Assembly: GCF_001267925.1 (NCBI RefSeq)
Contig: NZ_CP011409.1
Coordinates: 3,472,001-3,536,000, forward strand
Length of the DNA: 64,000 nt
Direction of reading: 5' to 3'
Source: Herbaspirillum hiltneri N3
GTDB lineage: Bacteria; Pseudomonadota; Gammaproteobacteria; Burkholderiales; Burkholderiaceae_D
Under the pieces are notes generated by a model. It was given only the letters and a program-made list of their open reading frames with translations, was not told where the DNA came from and did no database searches. The stretch's first letter is position 1, and every line of letters begins with the position of its first letter. Shown piece after piece: positions 35,005 through 43,643 of the stretch. A program made the translations under genes and the position numbers.

Positions 35005-36471
35005 ATGAACAATACGAATCGGGCATGGGAAAGCCCACGATGGTGGTTTTATATCCTGTTGCCGCTGGTCCACTTCGCCAGCGTCAAGCTCACCTTTTTC
35101 TGTGCCGTCACTCCCGAGAACGAAGTCGTCGTCTGGCTGCCCAACGCGGTGCTGCTGGCGGCGCTGATGCGCTTTCGCGGACAGCGCGGATGGCTGATGG
35201 CGATACTGACCTTCTGCTCCGACACCTTCGCCAACATGGCCGTATTCACGCCGGCCGTCGCAGTGCAGCTGAGCGTCATCAACCTGATCGAAGTCGCCGT
35301 CACCTATTTGCTCATGCGCCGCGCCGGCGCATCGTCCGACCTGAAACGCGTGGAAGACCTGCGCAAATTCACCATCGCCGGTCCGCTGATCGGCACCCTG
35401 CTGGCGAGCCTGATGGCCGCCGCCGTGCTCAAGACGCAGATGGCGACCGGCACGCCGTACCTCACGCTGACGCGCCTGTGGTGGTTTGGCGATGCACTCG
35501 GCATGATGATATATGCGCCGCTGCTATTGGCTTTGACACAGACCGACCATGAGCCCGTAAGGCTGCACAAGACGGATGCCCTGGCGGTGCTGGTGATCGT
35601 CGTGCTGGCAGGCGTGATCTTTTCGACTTACGGCGGCGCCATCAACGGCGTCTCGATGACGCCGACGCTGCTGTTGCCGATGGTGCTGTACATCGCCGTG
35701 CGCTTCGGGACGCGCTGGACGGCCTTGACGGTGGCGCTGGTTTCGCTCGCCGTATCGATCATGTTGACCAGCGGCAACCGGCCTTTCGGCGATATCTCGG
35801 TGCATCTGGAAATCATCCACGCACAGGAGTTCATCCTGACGCTGTGCATCGTCGGCATCGGCTTCTCGATCCTGATGGATGAATTGCGCGTGCGCGAACG
35901 CGGGCTGGAAGCGCGTGTACGGCAACGCACCCACGAACTGGAAGATTCCAACAGCAAGCTCGCAACCCTGAGCCAGACCGACGGCCTGACCGGCATTGCC
36001 AACCGGCGCCGCTTCGATGAAGTGTTTGCCGCAGAATGGAGCCGGGCCGGACGCAGCGGCCAATCGCTGGCGCTGGCCATGCTGGACGTGGATTATTTCA
36101 AGGCCTACAACGACACCTACGGACACCAGTGCGGCGACGATTGCCTACGCGCCATCGCCAACCTGCTCGGCAAGAACGTGCGCCGCGTGGGCGATCTTGC
36201 AGCACGCTACGGCGGCGAAGAATTTGCCTTCATCGCACCCATGACGGACAGCCACAGCGCGCTCGGCATTGCCGAAACCATCCGTCGCGCGCTGGAACAA
36301 CTGAACTTGCCGCACGCCGCCTCGCCCTTCCATGTCGTCACCGCCAGCATCGGCGTCGCCGTGATCATTCCGGGCAAGTCGGATACGCCGCAAGGCCTGC
36401 TGCAGATGGCGGATGCGGCGCTGTACCAGGCCAAGCAGCAAGGACGCAATCAGGTGGTGCTGGCCGGGTGA
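35005..36471 (+). CDS. MASE1-GGDEF diguanylate cyclase
   Basis: 488 residues. About eight membrane helices form an N-terminal MASE1 sensor (about residues 10-305, including WWFGDALGMMIYAPLLLAL), then a short coiled segment and a GGDEF domain (about 325-485). The active motif is GGEEF near residue 404 with RxxD (RVGD) five residues before it, so it should be an active, product-inhibited c-di-GMP synthase. An upstream start at 34945 would begin inside the terminator hairpin, so the ATG at 35005 is preferred. Confidence 0.9.
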   Translation: MNNTNRAWESPRWWFYILLPLVHFASVKLTFFCAVTPENEVVVWLPNAVLLAALMRFRGQRGWLMAILTFCSDTFANMAVFTPAVAVQLSVINLIEVAVTYLLMRRAGASSDLKRVEDLRKFTIAGPLIGTLLASLMAAAVLKTQMATGTPYLTLTRLWWFGDALGMMIYAPLLLALTQTDHEPVRLHKTDALAVLVIVVLAGVIFSTYGGAINGVSMTPTLLLPMVLYIAVRFGTRWTALTVALVSLAVSIMLTSGNRPFGDISVHLEIIHAQEFILTLCIVGIGFSILMDELRVRERGLEARVRQRTHELEDSNSKLATLSQTDGLTGIANRRRFDEVFAAEWSRAGRSGQSLALAMLDVDYFKAYNDTYGHQCGDDCLRAIANLLGKNVRRVGDLAARYGGEEFAFIAPMTDSHSALGIAETIRRALEQLNLPHAASPFHVVTASIGVAVIIPGKSDTPQGLLQMADAALYQAKQQGRNQVVLAG

Positions 36472-36570
36472 TCGGGATACCTGCCACAACCATGCAGGTT
36501 TTAGGCGTAATATAAGTGCGGACAAAAAGACCGGCGCCCCTCATGCTGGCGCTCACTTCAGAGAGACATC

Positions 36571-37497
36571 ATGCTATTCGACCTCACCGACCTGCGACTG
36601 TTCATCCTGATCGCCGAACTCAACAGCCTCACGCGCAGCGCAGAGCGCATGAACCTGTCGCTGGCGGCGACCAGCAACCGCATCAAGGAACTCGAAGCAC
36701 GCTTCGGCATGCGCCTGCTCTACCGTGAAAGCAAAGGTGTGCAATTGACGCCGGCGGGACAGACCTTTCTCTCACACGCGCAGCAATTCATGCAGCAGGT
36801 CGAGCGTCTCAAGGGCGACATGCAGCAGTACAACAACGGCATCAAGGGATATATCCGCATCTTCGCCAACACCACGGCAGTGACGGAGTTCATGCCGGAA
36901 ATCCTCGGCAAATTCCTCACGCTGCATCCGCAGGTCAACGTGGCGCTGGAAGAACGGCTGAACCACGACATCATGCGCGGCATCCAGGAAGGCACGGCCG
37001 ACATCGGCATCGTCGCCGGACCGGTGCAGGGAGAAGGACTGGAGATCCTGAATTTTTCAACCGACAAGCTGATCCTCGCCACCGCGCTGGAACATCCGCT
37101 GGCCGGCGTCGGCAAGGTCACTTTCGCCGAGACGCTCGAATACGAACACGTCGGCCTGCATGAAGGCAGCACGCTGCATCACTTCCTCAACCGCATCGTG
37201 TCGGAAAGCGGCCAGCGCCTCAAGCTGCGGATCCAGGTGCGCAGTTTCGAAGCGATGTGCCGCATGGTGGAGACCAACGTCGGCATCGGCATCGTGCCGC
37301 AATCGGCTGCGCTGCGCCACAAGCAGACCATGCAGCTGAGCCTGGTCGAACTGAGTGATCCGTGGAGCGTGCGCGAGCGCAGCATGGTGGTGCAAAGCCT
37401 CGACGCCCTGCCCCTGTATGCACGCGATTTGGTGGAATTCATCCGCCAGCAAACGGCGCAGGTGCCGCCGGTGCCGGTGGAGAAGGAAGCCGCCTGA
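36571..37497 (+). CDS. LysR-family transcriptional regulator
   Basis: 308 residues. N-terminal winged helix DLRLFILIAELNSLTRSAERMNLSLAATSNRIKELEARFG and the periplasmic-binding-like effector domain (about 90-295) with GTADIGIVAGPVQGEGLEI are standard. It is convergent with the TauE gene and so has no divergent partner to regulate; its target cannot be told from position. Confidence 0.9.
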   Translation: MLFDLTDLRLFILIAELNSLTRSAERMNLSLAATSNRIKELEARFGMRLLYRESKGVQLTPAGQTFLSHAQQFMQQVERLKGDMQQYNNGIKGYIRIFANTTAVTEFMPEILGKFLTLHPQVNVALEERLNHDIMRGIQEGTADIGIVAGPVQGEGLEILNFSTDKLILATALEHPLAGVGKVTFAETLEYEHVGLHEGSTLHHFLNRIVSESGQRLKLRIQVRSFEAMCRMVETNVGIGIVPQSAALRHKQTMQLSLVELSDPWSVRERSMVVQSLDALPLYARDLVEFIRQQTAQVPPVPVEKEAA

Positions 37498-37515
37498 TTG
37501 TTGTTTGAAGAAGGC

Positions 37516-38280
37516 TCAGCCGTGCGTCATCATCCAGGCGGCAATCGCAATCAGCGCTCCGCAGAACAGCATGCGCAACCGCCGCTCCGGCAAATGGTGC
37601 GCCAGCGCCACGCCCCAGGAAATGCTGAGCACACCGCCCAGCGCCAGCGGAATACCGACACTCCAGTCGACATGGCCAGCGCTGGCGTAAGTCCATAGCG
37701 CCACCAGCGTCCCCGGCGTAACCATCGCCAGGCCCAGGCCCTGCGCCGCAGTCTGCGTCATGCCGAACAGGCCGACCAATCCCGGCACCGCCACGATGGC
37801 GCCGCCGACGCTGAAGAATCCCGCCGATGCACCCGCCGCCAATCCCATAAGGAAGATGTATTTCTGCGGCAGGCGCGCGCGCGGGATCATTTCCTTTTGC
37901 CTGCGCAGCAAGGTCCACAGGTAGTACAAGGCCAGCACCACCATGAACAAGGCGAACGCCAGATGCAGCGAGCGCGCCTCGATCGAGGTTGCAAAGCGCG
38001 CCGCGAAGTAAGTCGTGAACACCGCCGGCACCGCCATCTGCAGCGCCGAACCGAGCTCGATCTTGTTGCGCTGCTTGTAGCGCCAGAAACCGATCACCAC
38101 ATTGGGCACGATCATCACCAGCGCGGTCCCCTGCGCCAGTTGCTGGTCCATGCCGTACAGGAATCCGAGCACCGGAATCGCGATCAGCCCGCCGCCGATG
38201 CCGAACAGCCCGCCGATGGCGCCGAGCACGCCGCCGAGGAAGAAGTTGACCACGACGGTGAAATACAAAGAATGCATCAT
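37516..38280 (-). CDS. TauE/SafE-family sulfite exporter-like membrane protein
   Basis: 254 residues with about eight helices. The family repeat is visible twice: GGVLGAIGGLFGIGGGLIAIPVL near the start and AAGASAGFFSVGGAIVAVPGLVGLFGM in the middle. Members export sulfite, sulfoacetate or other organosulfonates; no sulfonate genes are nearby, so the substrate is unknown. Convergent with the LysR gene. Confidence 0.9.
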   Translation of the reverse strand: MMHSLYFTVVVNFFLGGVLGAIGGLFGIGGGLIAIPVLGFLYGMDQQLAQGTALVMIVPNVVIGFWRYKQRNKIELGSALQMAVPAVFTTYFAARFATSIEARSLHLAFALFMVVLALYYLWTLLRRQKEMIPRARLPQKYIFLMGLAAGASAGFFSVGGAIVAVPGLVGLFGMTQTAAQGLGLAMVTPGTLVALWTYASAGHVDWSVGIPLALGGVLSISWGVALAHHLPERRLRMLFCGALIAIAAWMMTHG

Positions 38281-38366
38281 AGGTGTAAAGTACGCACTTG
38301 GCCGGACAAGTCCCGTCGTAAAAACACAGAGGACTTGCCGAACTGGCGACCCAAAAGGAGATAGGC

Positions 38367-38462
38367 GTGAGTAACGGAAGCAGCGGCGTTCTGGTAGTTG
38401 TACTTGAAGCGGGCGTGGTGATCATCATTGCGCTGGCGATTTACCTGATCCGGAAAAAATAA
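38367..38462 (+). CDS. 31-residue single-helix membrane protein
   Basis: A GTG start preceded by AAAAGGAG (8 bases to the purine-rich core) opens a 31-codon frame ending in TAA. The product has a polar start (SNGSSG), one hydrophobic stretch (about residues 8-28) and a basic C-terminal RKK, giving an N-out, C-in single-pass topology. It is divergent from the TauE gene. No family is recognised. The strong ribosome site, sensible topology and lack of any other gene in the interval support it, but translation is unproven. Confidence 0.5.
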   Translation: MSNGSSGVLVVVLEAGVVIIIALAIYLIRKK

Positions 38463-38651
38463 ACGCATCATCGTCCGCAACACCGCAGCCCATCCCTCCT
38501 CAAGCTGTCCGCCAGTTTATCAGCCAGCCTTCGCCGTCACAAGCGAAGCGCGCGATCTGCTCAGAAACGCCCGATGAAATTTTTTAATCCGGCGCAGCAA
38601 TGTATCGACCACGCAAGAATGTGACACCCCAACATTAAGGAATCAGGAATC

Positions 38652-39455
38652 ATGGATCTAGGACTTCAAGGAAAAATCGCCCTCGTCTGCGGCGCCAGCA
38701 AAGGCCTCGGCTACGCCTGCGCCGAACACCTGGCGCGCGAAGGCGCCCACGTCGTCATCGTCGCCCGCAGCCAGGACACGCTCGACCAGGCCGCCGAAAA
38801 GCTGCGCGCGCTCGGCAACATCAAGGTCATCGCCGTCGCCACCGACATCGCCACGCCCGAAGGCCGCGCAAAAGCACTTGCCGCCGTCGATGAAATCGCC
38901 GGCGAGCCGGGCCACGGTCCCGACATCCTCGTCAACAACGCCGGCGGTCCGCCGCTGGGCGATTTCCGCGACTGGGATCGCGAGATCTGGCTCAAGGCCA
39001 TCGACGCCAACATGCTCACGCCGGTCGAGCTGATCAAGGCCACCGTCGACCAGATGATCAAGCGCGGCTGGGGTCGCGTCATCAACATCACCAGCAGCTC
39101 GGTCAAGGCCCCGCGTTACGACCTCGGCCTGTCCAACGGCGCCCGTTCCGGCCTGACCGGTTTCGTCGCCGGCGTCTCGCGCCACATTGCCAAGAGCGGC
39201 GTGACGATCAACAACTTGCTGCCCGGCAGTTTCGAAACCGATCGCCTGCGCAGCAGCTTCGTCGGCTCCGCCAAGCTCACCGGCGAAACGCCCGACGAAG
39301 TCCGCCTGCAACGCATGGCCGAAACCCCGGCCGGCCGCTTCGGCGACCCGGACGAGTTCGGCGCCACCTGCGCGTTCCTGTGCAGCAAGCACGCCGGCTA
39401 CATCAATGGCCAGAACGTGCTGATGGACGGCGGCGCTTACCCGGGTATTTTCTAA
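38652..39455 (+). CDS. SDR-family oxidoreductase with altered catalytic motif
   Basis: 267 residues. The Rossmann motif CGASKGLGYA, NNAGG and the Ser in INITSSS are present, and the C-terminal NGQNVLMDGGAYPG is standard. The usual Tyr-x3-Lys is absent: the aligned region reads LSNGARSGLTGF, with Ser and Arg in those places. This pattern occurs in a subgroup of FabG-like proteins, so either catalysis differs or the protein reduces poorly. Monocistronic, just upstream of tRNA-Ser. Confidence 0.85.
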   Translation: MDLGLQGKIALVCGASKGLGYACAEHLAREGAHVVIVARSQDTLDQAAEKLRALGNIKVIAVATDIATPEGRAKALAAVDEIAGEPGHGPDILVNNAGGPPLGDFRDWDREIWLKAIDANMLTPVELIKATVDQMIKRGWGRVINITSSSVKAPRYDLGLSNGARSGLTGFVAGVSRHIAKSGVTINNLLPGSFETDRLRSSFVGSAKLTGETPDEVRLQRMAETPAGRFGDPDEFGATCAFLCSKHAGYINGQNVLMDGGAYPGIF

Positions 39456-39489
39456 AAATCTGAAAAGGACGACGGCCGGGAGAGTCATG

Positions 39490-39495
39490 TATAAT
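39490..39495 (+). promoter_or_regulatory. -10 element of the tRNA-Ser promoter
   Basis: A perfect TATAAT 14 bases before the mature tRNA 5' end, followed by a GC-rich discriminator as expected for stable RNA promoters. No strong -35 is visible. Confidence 0.55.
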
Positions 39496-39509
39496 GCCCG
39501 GCTTGCGCA

Positions 39510-39599
39510 GGAAGGTTGGCAGAGCGGTTGAATGCACCAGTCTTGAAAACTGGCGAGGGTGAGAGCCCTTCGTGAGTTCGAATCTCACACCTTCCGCCA
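39510..39599 (+). tRNA. tRNA-Ser (anticodon TGA)
   Basis: A 90-base tRNA with a 7-bp acceptor stem (GGAAGGT / ACCTTCC), D-arm, anticodon loop CTTGAAA with anticodon TGA, a long class II variable arm, T-arm GTGAGTTCGAATCTCAC and an encoded CCA end. The long variable arm and anticodon identify it as serine, reading UCN codons ending mainly in A/G. Confidence 0.97.
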
Positions 39600-39610
39600 G
39601 ACACCATACA

Positions 39611-39637
39611 GAACGGGCCTTACAGGCCCGTTCTTCA
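39611..39637 (+). terminator. Terminator after tRNA-Ser
   Basis: GAACGGGCC (39611-39619) pairs with GGCCCGTTC (39625-39633) around TTACA and is followed by TTCATTTCT. Confidence 0.85.
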
Positions 39638-39728
39638 TTTCTACCCACAAATTTACCCACAAAAAGCGAATTCACTCGCGCGTGCAATATTCTCGGGGTC
39701 TTGGTGTGGGCCCGGATATTCAGTCAGC

Positions 39729-40355
39729 TCATTTTAACGGCACAGATTTTCTTCGCGCCGGCGCCGCAGCTGGTGGTTCAAGCAGCGTCAGCGCCGGCCT
39801 GATCATTCCTTCCAGCAGCGCCTTTTCGGGCTTGGTGCGAGCGAGAACCCGTACGCCGATATGCAGGCCCAGCAGCATTCGGCCCAGGTCGGCGGCCGGG
39901 ATCGCTGACTGTATCGAACCGTCGCGTTGCCCGGCCTGGACGTTGCGGAAAAAGAATCCTTCGATCTGGCTCAGCACGTCGTTGACGATGTCACGAAACT
40001 CCGGATCATGCGGCGCTGTTTCCAGGGCCGAGTTGATCAGCATGCAGCCGCGCCGCTGGCGGTCATTGACGGAATGCTGAATGATTTCGGCGAAGAACGC
40101 CCTGATCGCTTCAAGCGGCGGCAGTTGCCCTTCAAAACGTTGCACACGGTCGGCGAAGCTGGCGGCGATGTAGTGCTCCAGCGCCCGGCCGTACAGGCCG
40201 CGTTTATCGTCGAAGGCATTGTAGAGGCTGGCTTTGGTCAGGCCCGTCCTTGCGACGAGGTCATGCATCGAGGTGGCTTCGTAACCATGCTTCCAGAAGC
40301 ATTGCACCGCCGCATCCAATACCTGCGCTTCATCAAATTCTCTTGGGCGTCCCAT
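39729..40355 (-). CDS. TetR-family repressor (NemR-like), paralogue of the one at 54733
   Basis: 208 residues. The start GRPREFDEAQVLDAAVQCFWKHGYEATSMHDL and helix-turn-helix VARTGLTKASLYNAFDDKRGLY are followed by a ligand domain with RRGCMLINSALETAPHDPEF, where a conserved Cys could sense electrophiles as in NemR (inference). It is divergent from the small ORF/GST/SDR/HAD genes and an 18-bp palindrome lies between them, so it probably represses both directions. Confidence 0.88.
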   Translation of the reverse strand: MGRPREFDEAQVLDAAVQCFWKHGYEATSMHDLVARTGLTKASLYNAFDDKRGLYGRALEHYIAASFADRVQRFEGQLPPLEAIRAFFAEIIQHSVNDRQRRGCMLINSALETAPHDPEFRDIVNDVLSQIEGFFFRNVQAGQRDGSIQSAIPAADLGRMLLGLHIGVRVLARTKPEKALLEGMIRPALTLLEPPAAAPARRKSVPLK

Positions 40356-40423
40356 GAAATATTTTCTCCGACGTGATTTTCCGTTTGCAGGATATCAGGT
40401 TATCCGGCATGATCCTGATCATA

Positions 40424-40441
40424 TTAGACCAATTGGTATAA
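40424..40441. promoter_or_regulatory. TetR operator TTA-GAC-CAATTG-GTA-TAA
   Basis: An 18-bp near-perfect dyad with the central CAATTG palindrome and outer TTA/TAA arms, located 68 bases upstream of the repressor start and 27 before the first ORF on the plus strand. Its TAGACC half resembles the NemR box. A second site with the same layout lies next to the paralogous TetR gene (55379-55396). Confidence 0.7.
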
Positions 40442-40467
40442 AAATAATCGACAGCAAGGAGACTTCT

Positions 40468-40631
40468 GTGCAAACGTTCTGTGAACTGTTTTTGGCGCTG
40501 TCGGCATGATGGCCATCGCGGTCATCGCCACCGGTGTTTCCGTGGCGGCCAGGCCACCGGCTCACAGCACCGTTAGCTTCGTGCCGGCGCCTGAACGTCA
40601 ACGTCCACTTCCAACAAGGAGCATCCGCTAA
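40468..40631 (+). pseudogene. Small membrane protein, apparent one-base frameshift
   Basis: AAGGAG and a 6-base spacer precede a GTG that opens a 13-codon peptide (MQTFCELFLALSA) ending in TGA at 40507. An ATG overlapping that stop begins a second 41-codon frame starting MMAIAVIATGVSVAARPP and ending at the GST start codon (TAATG). Restoring one G at the GGC near 40504 would fuse both into a 54-residue protein with one continuous membrane helix. So this is either a broken small gene, an assembly error, or two overlapping coupled peptides. Unknown function; first position in the TetR-controlled operon. Confidence 0.4.
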
Positions 40632-41332
40632 TGATCCGCTTTTATTTCCATCCCACTCCGAACCCGGCAAAAGTCTCGCTGTTTCTTGAAGAGACCGGCC
40701 TCGACTACGAGATTATTCCCGTCGATACGCGCAAGGGACAGCAGCACGATCCCGAATTCCGCAAGATCAATCCCAACGGCAAGGTGCCGGCCATCGTCGA
40801 TACGGACGGACCGGGAGGCGTGCCGGCAACAGTCTTCGATTCCACCGCCATTCTGCTGTATCTGGCGGAAAAGACCGGCCGCTTTTTCGGCCAGCCTAAG
40901 GACCGCGGCGAAGTCTTGTCCTGGCTGATGTTCATCGCCACCGGCCTGGGACCTTTCTCGGGACAAGCCGTCCATTTCCAGCATGCGGCGCCTGCCGGCC
41001 TGGATTATGCAGTCAACCGCTACCGGCGTGAAATCGACCGGCATTATCAGGTGCTCAACCAGCGGCTGGAGGGGCGCACCTATATCGTCGGTGACGAATG
41101 CACCGTCGCCGATATTTCGGCGTGGGGATGGGTGGACCGGGCCGGACACGTTTTCAAGAAACCGGAAGATCCGCTGGGCGACTACCCCAATGTCAAGCGC
41201 TGGTTCCAGGCCATGGACGCCCGGCCGGCGACTGCGCGAGCCCGGAAGGTCGGCGCCGATATCGATTTCAAGAAGACCAATGACGAAGAAGCACAACGGG
41301 CCTTGTTTCCTTCTAACTATCCTGCCGTCTGA
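40631..41332 (+). CDS. Glutathione S-transferase family protein (YfcG/YghU-like)
   Basis: 233 residues. N-terminal thioredoxin-like domain (FYFHPTPNPAKVSLFLEETGLDYEI; NPNGKVPAIVD; DSTAILLYLAEKTG with the glutathione-contacting Asp-Ser) and a C-terminal helical domain (VGDECTVADISAWGW). The type is close to Ure2-like disulfide-bond reductases. AAGGAG precedes the ATG. It starts a detoxification operon with an SDR and a haloacid dehalogenase-type HAD, controlled by the divergent TetR. Confidence 0.9.
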   Translation: MIRFYFHPTPNPAKVSLFLEETGLDYEIIPVDTRKGQQHDPEFRKINPNGKVPAIVDTDGPGGVPATVFDSTAILLYLAEKTGRFFGQPKDRGEVLSWLMFIATGLGPFSGQAVHFQHAAPAGLDYAVNRYRREIDRHYQVLNQRLEGRTYIVGDECTVADISAWGWVDRAGHVFKKPEDPLGDYPNVKRWFQAMDARPATARARKVGADIDFKKTNDEEAQRALFPSNYPAV

Positions 41333-41347
41333 TCCGGAGAGAGCGCC

Positions 41348-42154
41348 ATGAATGTAAAAGGAAAACGTGTATTGGTGACGGGCGGCTCTAGCGGCATCGG
41401 TTTGGCGATGGCGCAGGAACTGGTGCGCAAGGGTGCGCGCGTATTCATCGTCGGGCGGCGCGCGCAACTGGTGCGCGAAGCGATCGGCCTGCTGCAAAGC
41501 GAAGGTGGACAGGCCGAGGGCATCGACGCCGACGTCGTGACGGCCCAGGGACGGGAACGCATGATCAGCCTGGCGCGCGCGTGGCTGGGCGGTATCGATA
41601 TTCTCATCAACAATGCCGGCGGAGTACGTGCCGGACGGCTTGAGGAGACTCCGGACGCCGACATCGTCAAAATGATAGAAGTCAACCTGATCGCACCGAT
41701 CTTGCTGACGCGCGACGTCATGCCGGACCTGCGTGCGTCGGGCGACGGCATGGTGGTCAACGTCGCATCCGGGATCGCTCTCGTCGGCGTTCCTTTTTAC
41801 GCCACCTACGCTGCGGCCAAGGCCGGCATTTCGCATTTCGGCGAAGCACTGCGCAGGGAGCTGAAGGGCGAAGGCGTGCATGTGTTGACCGTCTATCCGG
41901 GCGCCACGGAAACGCCGATGATGGCCTCATCCAAAGCAGGGCCCGATCTGGGCTTTGTGCGGGAGTCAGCGCAGGCGGTCGCGCAAGCGGCGGTGCAAGG
42001 GATCGAAGACGGCGTGTTTCAAGTGATCAGGGGTGGCGAAGTCCGCGCCAACATGATTGCTCAGAATCGCGCCGATCCTGCTTCGCTGGACGAGCGTTTC
42101 CTGACGCTCAAGCCGAAACTTTCCGAAGCCGTGAAAGACCACTCGGCGCTATAG
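41348..42154 (+). CDS. Short-chain dehydrogenase/reductase (DltE-like)
   Basis: 268 residues. Classical motifs are intact: TGGSSGIGLA, NNAGG, the Ser in VNVASG and Tyr-x3-Lys in YATYAAAKAG. It begins 15 bases after the GST stop. An NAD(P)-dependent alcohol or carbonyl conversion is expected; the substrate is unknown but presumably part of the same electrophile-handling unit. Confidence 0.9.
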   Translation: MNVKGKRVLVTGGSSGIGLAMAQELVRKGARVFIVGRRAQLVREAIGLLQSEGGQAEGIDADVVTAQGRERMISLARAWLGGIDILINNAGGVRAGRLEETPDADIVKMIEVNLIAPILLTRDVMPDLRASGDGMVVNVASGIALVGVPFYATYAAAKAGISHFGEALRRELKGEGVHVLTVYPGATETPMMASSKAGPDLGFVRESAQAVAQAAVQGIEDGVFQVIRGGEVRANMIAQNRADPASLDERFLTLKPKLSEAVKDHSAL

Positions 42155-42220
42155 CCCGCCGGATACGGCATCGCGATACAAGACAGATACATGATTGATA
42201 CGAAGAATCACGGAGGAGAC

Positions 42221-42910
42221 ATGAACAAGCTGGCAGGCATCAAGGCGGTGGTATTCGATTTGTATGGCACGTTGTACAACGTGCATTCCGTCGCTCAGCG
42301 ATGCGATGAGGCTGCACCGGGACGCGGCATGGAAGTCAGCGTGCTCTGGCGCCAGAAGCAGCTGGAATATTCATGGCTGCGCAGCCTGATGGGTCAAACC
42401 ATCTCGTTTGAACAGGCGACCAGGGATGCGCTGGCGTTCGTGTCGGCGCACTTCAAGCTGGAATTGGATACTGCAGCGATGGAAACGCTTTGCGACGCTT
42501 ACCTGAATTTGTCGCCCTATCCTGAAGTGCCGGATGCCTTGCGCAAGCTGCAGGAGATGAAGCTGCCGATGGCGATATTGTCTAATGGCTCCGATTTTTC
42601 GATCAGCAAGGTGGTCGGCGGAAGCGGACTGCAGTCATTTTTCTCGCATCTGCTGAGTGTGGACGCCGTCGGCGTCTTCAAGCCTGATTCCCGCGTATAC
42701 GCCCTGGCAGGCAAGGCGTTTTCTCTGGCTCCGGAGGAAATGCTGTTTGTCTCGTCCAATGCGTGGGATGCCGCGGGCGCGGCGCATTACGGCTTCACGG
42801 TCTGCTGGATCAACCGTAGCGGCAATACTTTCGACGAACTCGGCATCAGTCCTGCCGTTGTCGTCGGGGGACTGGACGAGGTGCCCGGCCTGCTGCTCAA
42901 CGGAGCCTGA
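42221..42910 (+). CDS. Haloacid dehalogenase type II (HAD superfamily)
   Basis: 229 residues. Residues of L-2-haloacid dehalogenases are visible in order: nucleophile in FDLYGTLYN, Arg in WRQKQLEYSWLRSLM, Ser-Asn in ILSNGS, Lys in GVFKPDSRVY with the following Tyr, and SSNAWDAAGA. All catalytic positions that I can check are kept, so hydrolysis of 2-haloalkanoic acids is likely. GGAGGAG precedes the ATG at 42221; an earlier ATG at 42191 lacks such a site. Last gene of the operon. Confidence 0.88.
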   Translation: MNKLAGIKAVVFDLYGTLYNVHSVAQRCDEAAPGRGMEVSVLWRQKQLEYSWLRSLMGQTISFEQATRDALAFVSAHFKLELDTAAMETLCDAYLNLSPYPEVPDALRKLQEMKLPMAILSNGSDFSISKVVGGSGLQSFFSHLLSVDAVGVFKPDSRVYALAGKAFSLAPEEMLFVSSNAWDAAGAAHYGFTVCWINRSGNTFDELGISPAVVVGGLDEVPGLLLNGA

Positions 42911-43208
42911 ATAGCCGCATGCGGCGATGCAAGCCGGGCCAGTATTCGCCGATACGTCGAGCAATAAAAACATCCTTCCGATGAGAGCCCGAATGGCAGA
43001 TCAGCAGAGTATCTGCAGGCCTGCATCCTGCCCCTTGTTGATTTGCACGCGAATTAATCTGTTTTTGTATTTCAATGAACAACGGCCCGATCGAAAATCC
43101 GACCGGGCCGTTAAGGAAAGACCAGGAAAATATGACGCACGCGTGCTGAAAAACGTCACTGAGCGGCATTACCCTTTACGGGTATTTTCTGTTTTGGACG
43201 AGTGAAGG
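42911..43208. other. Intergenic region with a hairpin
   Basis: About 300 bases between convergent genes. AACGGCCCG (43081-43089) and CGGGCCGTT (43104-43112) form a 9-bp stem. On neither strand is it followed by a good T run, so it may be a weak terminator shared by the two convergent units. No gene is supported. Confidence 0.45.
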
Positions 43209-43601
43209 TCAAAACAGCTTCTTCCAGCCCTCCTCCCGGTCCTCCCGCGTATTCACTTCAATCATGATCCCCTCCGGCATGCGGCAAAAGAAACGGGAAC
43301 CGCGTGAATTGTTGAATACCTCCGTCTCCATCTGCACGCCCTCCGTCTTGAAGGTCCGGTAAAGTTGCTTCACCTCTGCCAGCGTAGCCATCTCGAATCC
43401 GAAATGGAAATTCGCAGGCCAGCTGACGTCATCGCTGGTGTGGTCAAGCACGATGTCGAAACCGTCCCTTTTCAAGAGGATATGTTTGCCGACGGCGACA
43501 ATCTGGCAGCCGAAATGCTGCTCAAAAAATGCAGCCGTAGCGATGGGGTTCTTTGTGGGCAGGCTGAGATGATTCAGCGGCCCGGTGCATTGAGTCGTCA
43601 T
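43209..43601 (-). CDS. VOC-family (glyoxalase/bleomycin resistance-like) protein
   Basis: 130 residues forming two beta-alpha-beta-beta-beta modules: LNHLSLPTKNPIATAAFFEQHFGCQIV and FHFGFEMATLAEVKQLYRTFKTEGV, ending FCRMPEGIMIEVNT with a metal-binding Glu; His11 of the first module is the partner ligand. Members are metal-dependent lyases, dioxygenases or binding proteins. The substrate is unknown. Confidence 0.85.
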   Translation of the reverse strand: MTTQCTGPLNHLSLPTKNPIATAAFFEQHFGCQIVAVGKHILLKRDGFDIVLDHTSDDVSWPANFHFGFEMATLAEVKQLYRTFKTEGVQMETEVFNNSRGSRFFCRMPEGIMIEVNTREDREEGWKKLF

Positions 43602-43643
43602 ATAAAATTCTTTCGTAAATTCAGGAATGAGGATGCTTGTTCT

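Noticed and set aside
36479..36503. ACCTGC/GCAGGT hairpin followed by TTTTA after the MASE1-GGDEF gene
   Set aside because: Six-bp stem with a long loop; too weak to call a terminator.
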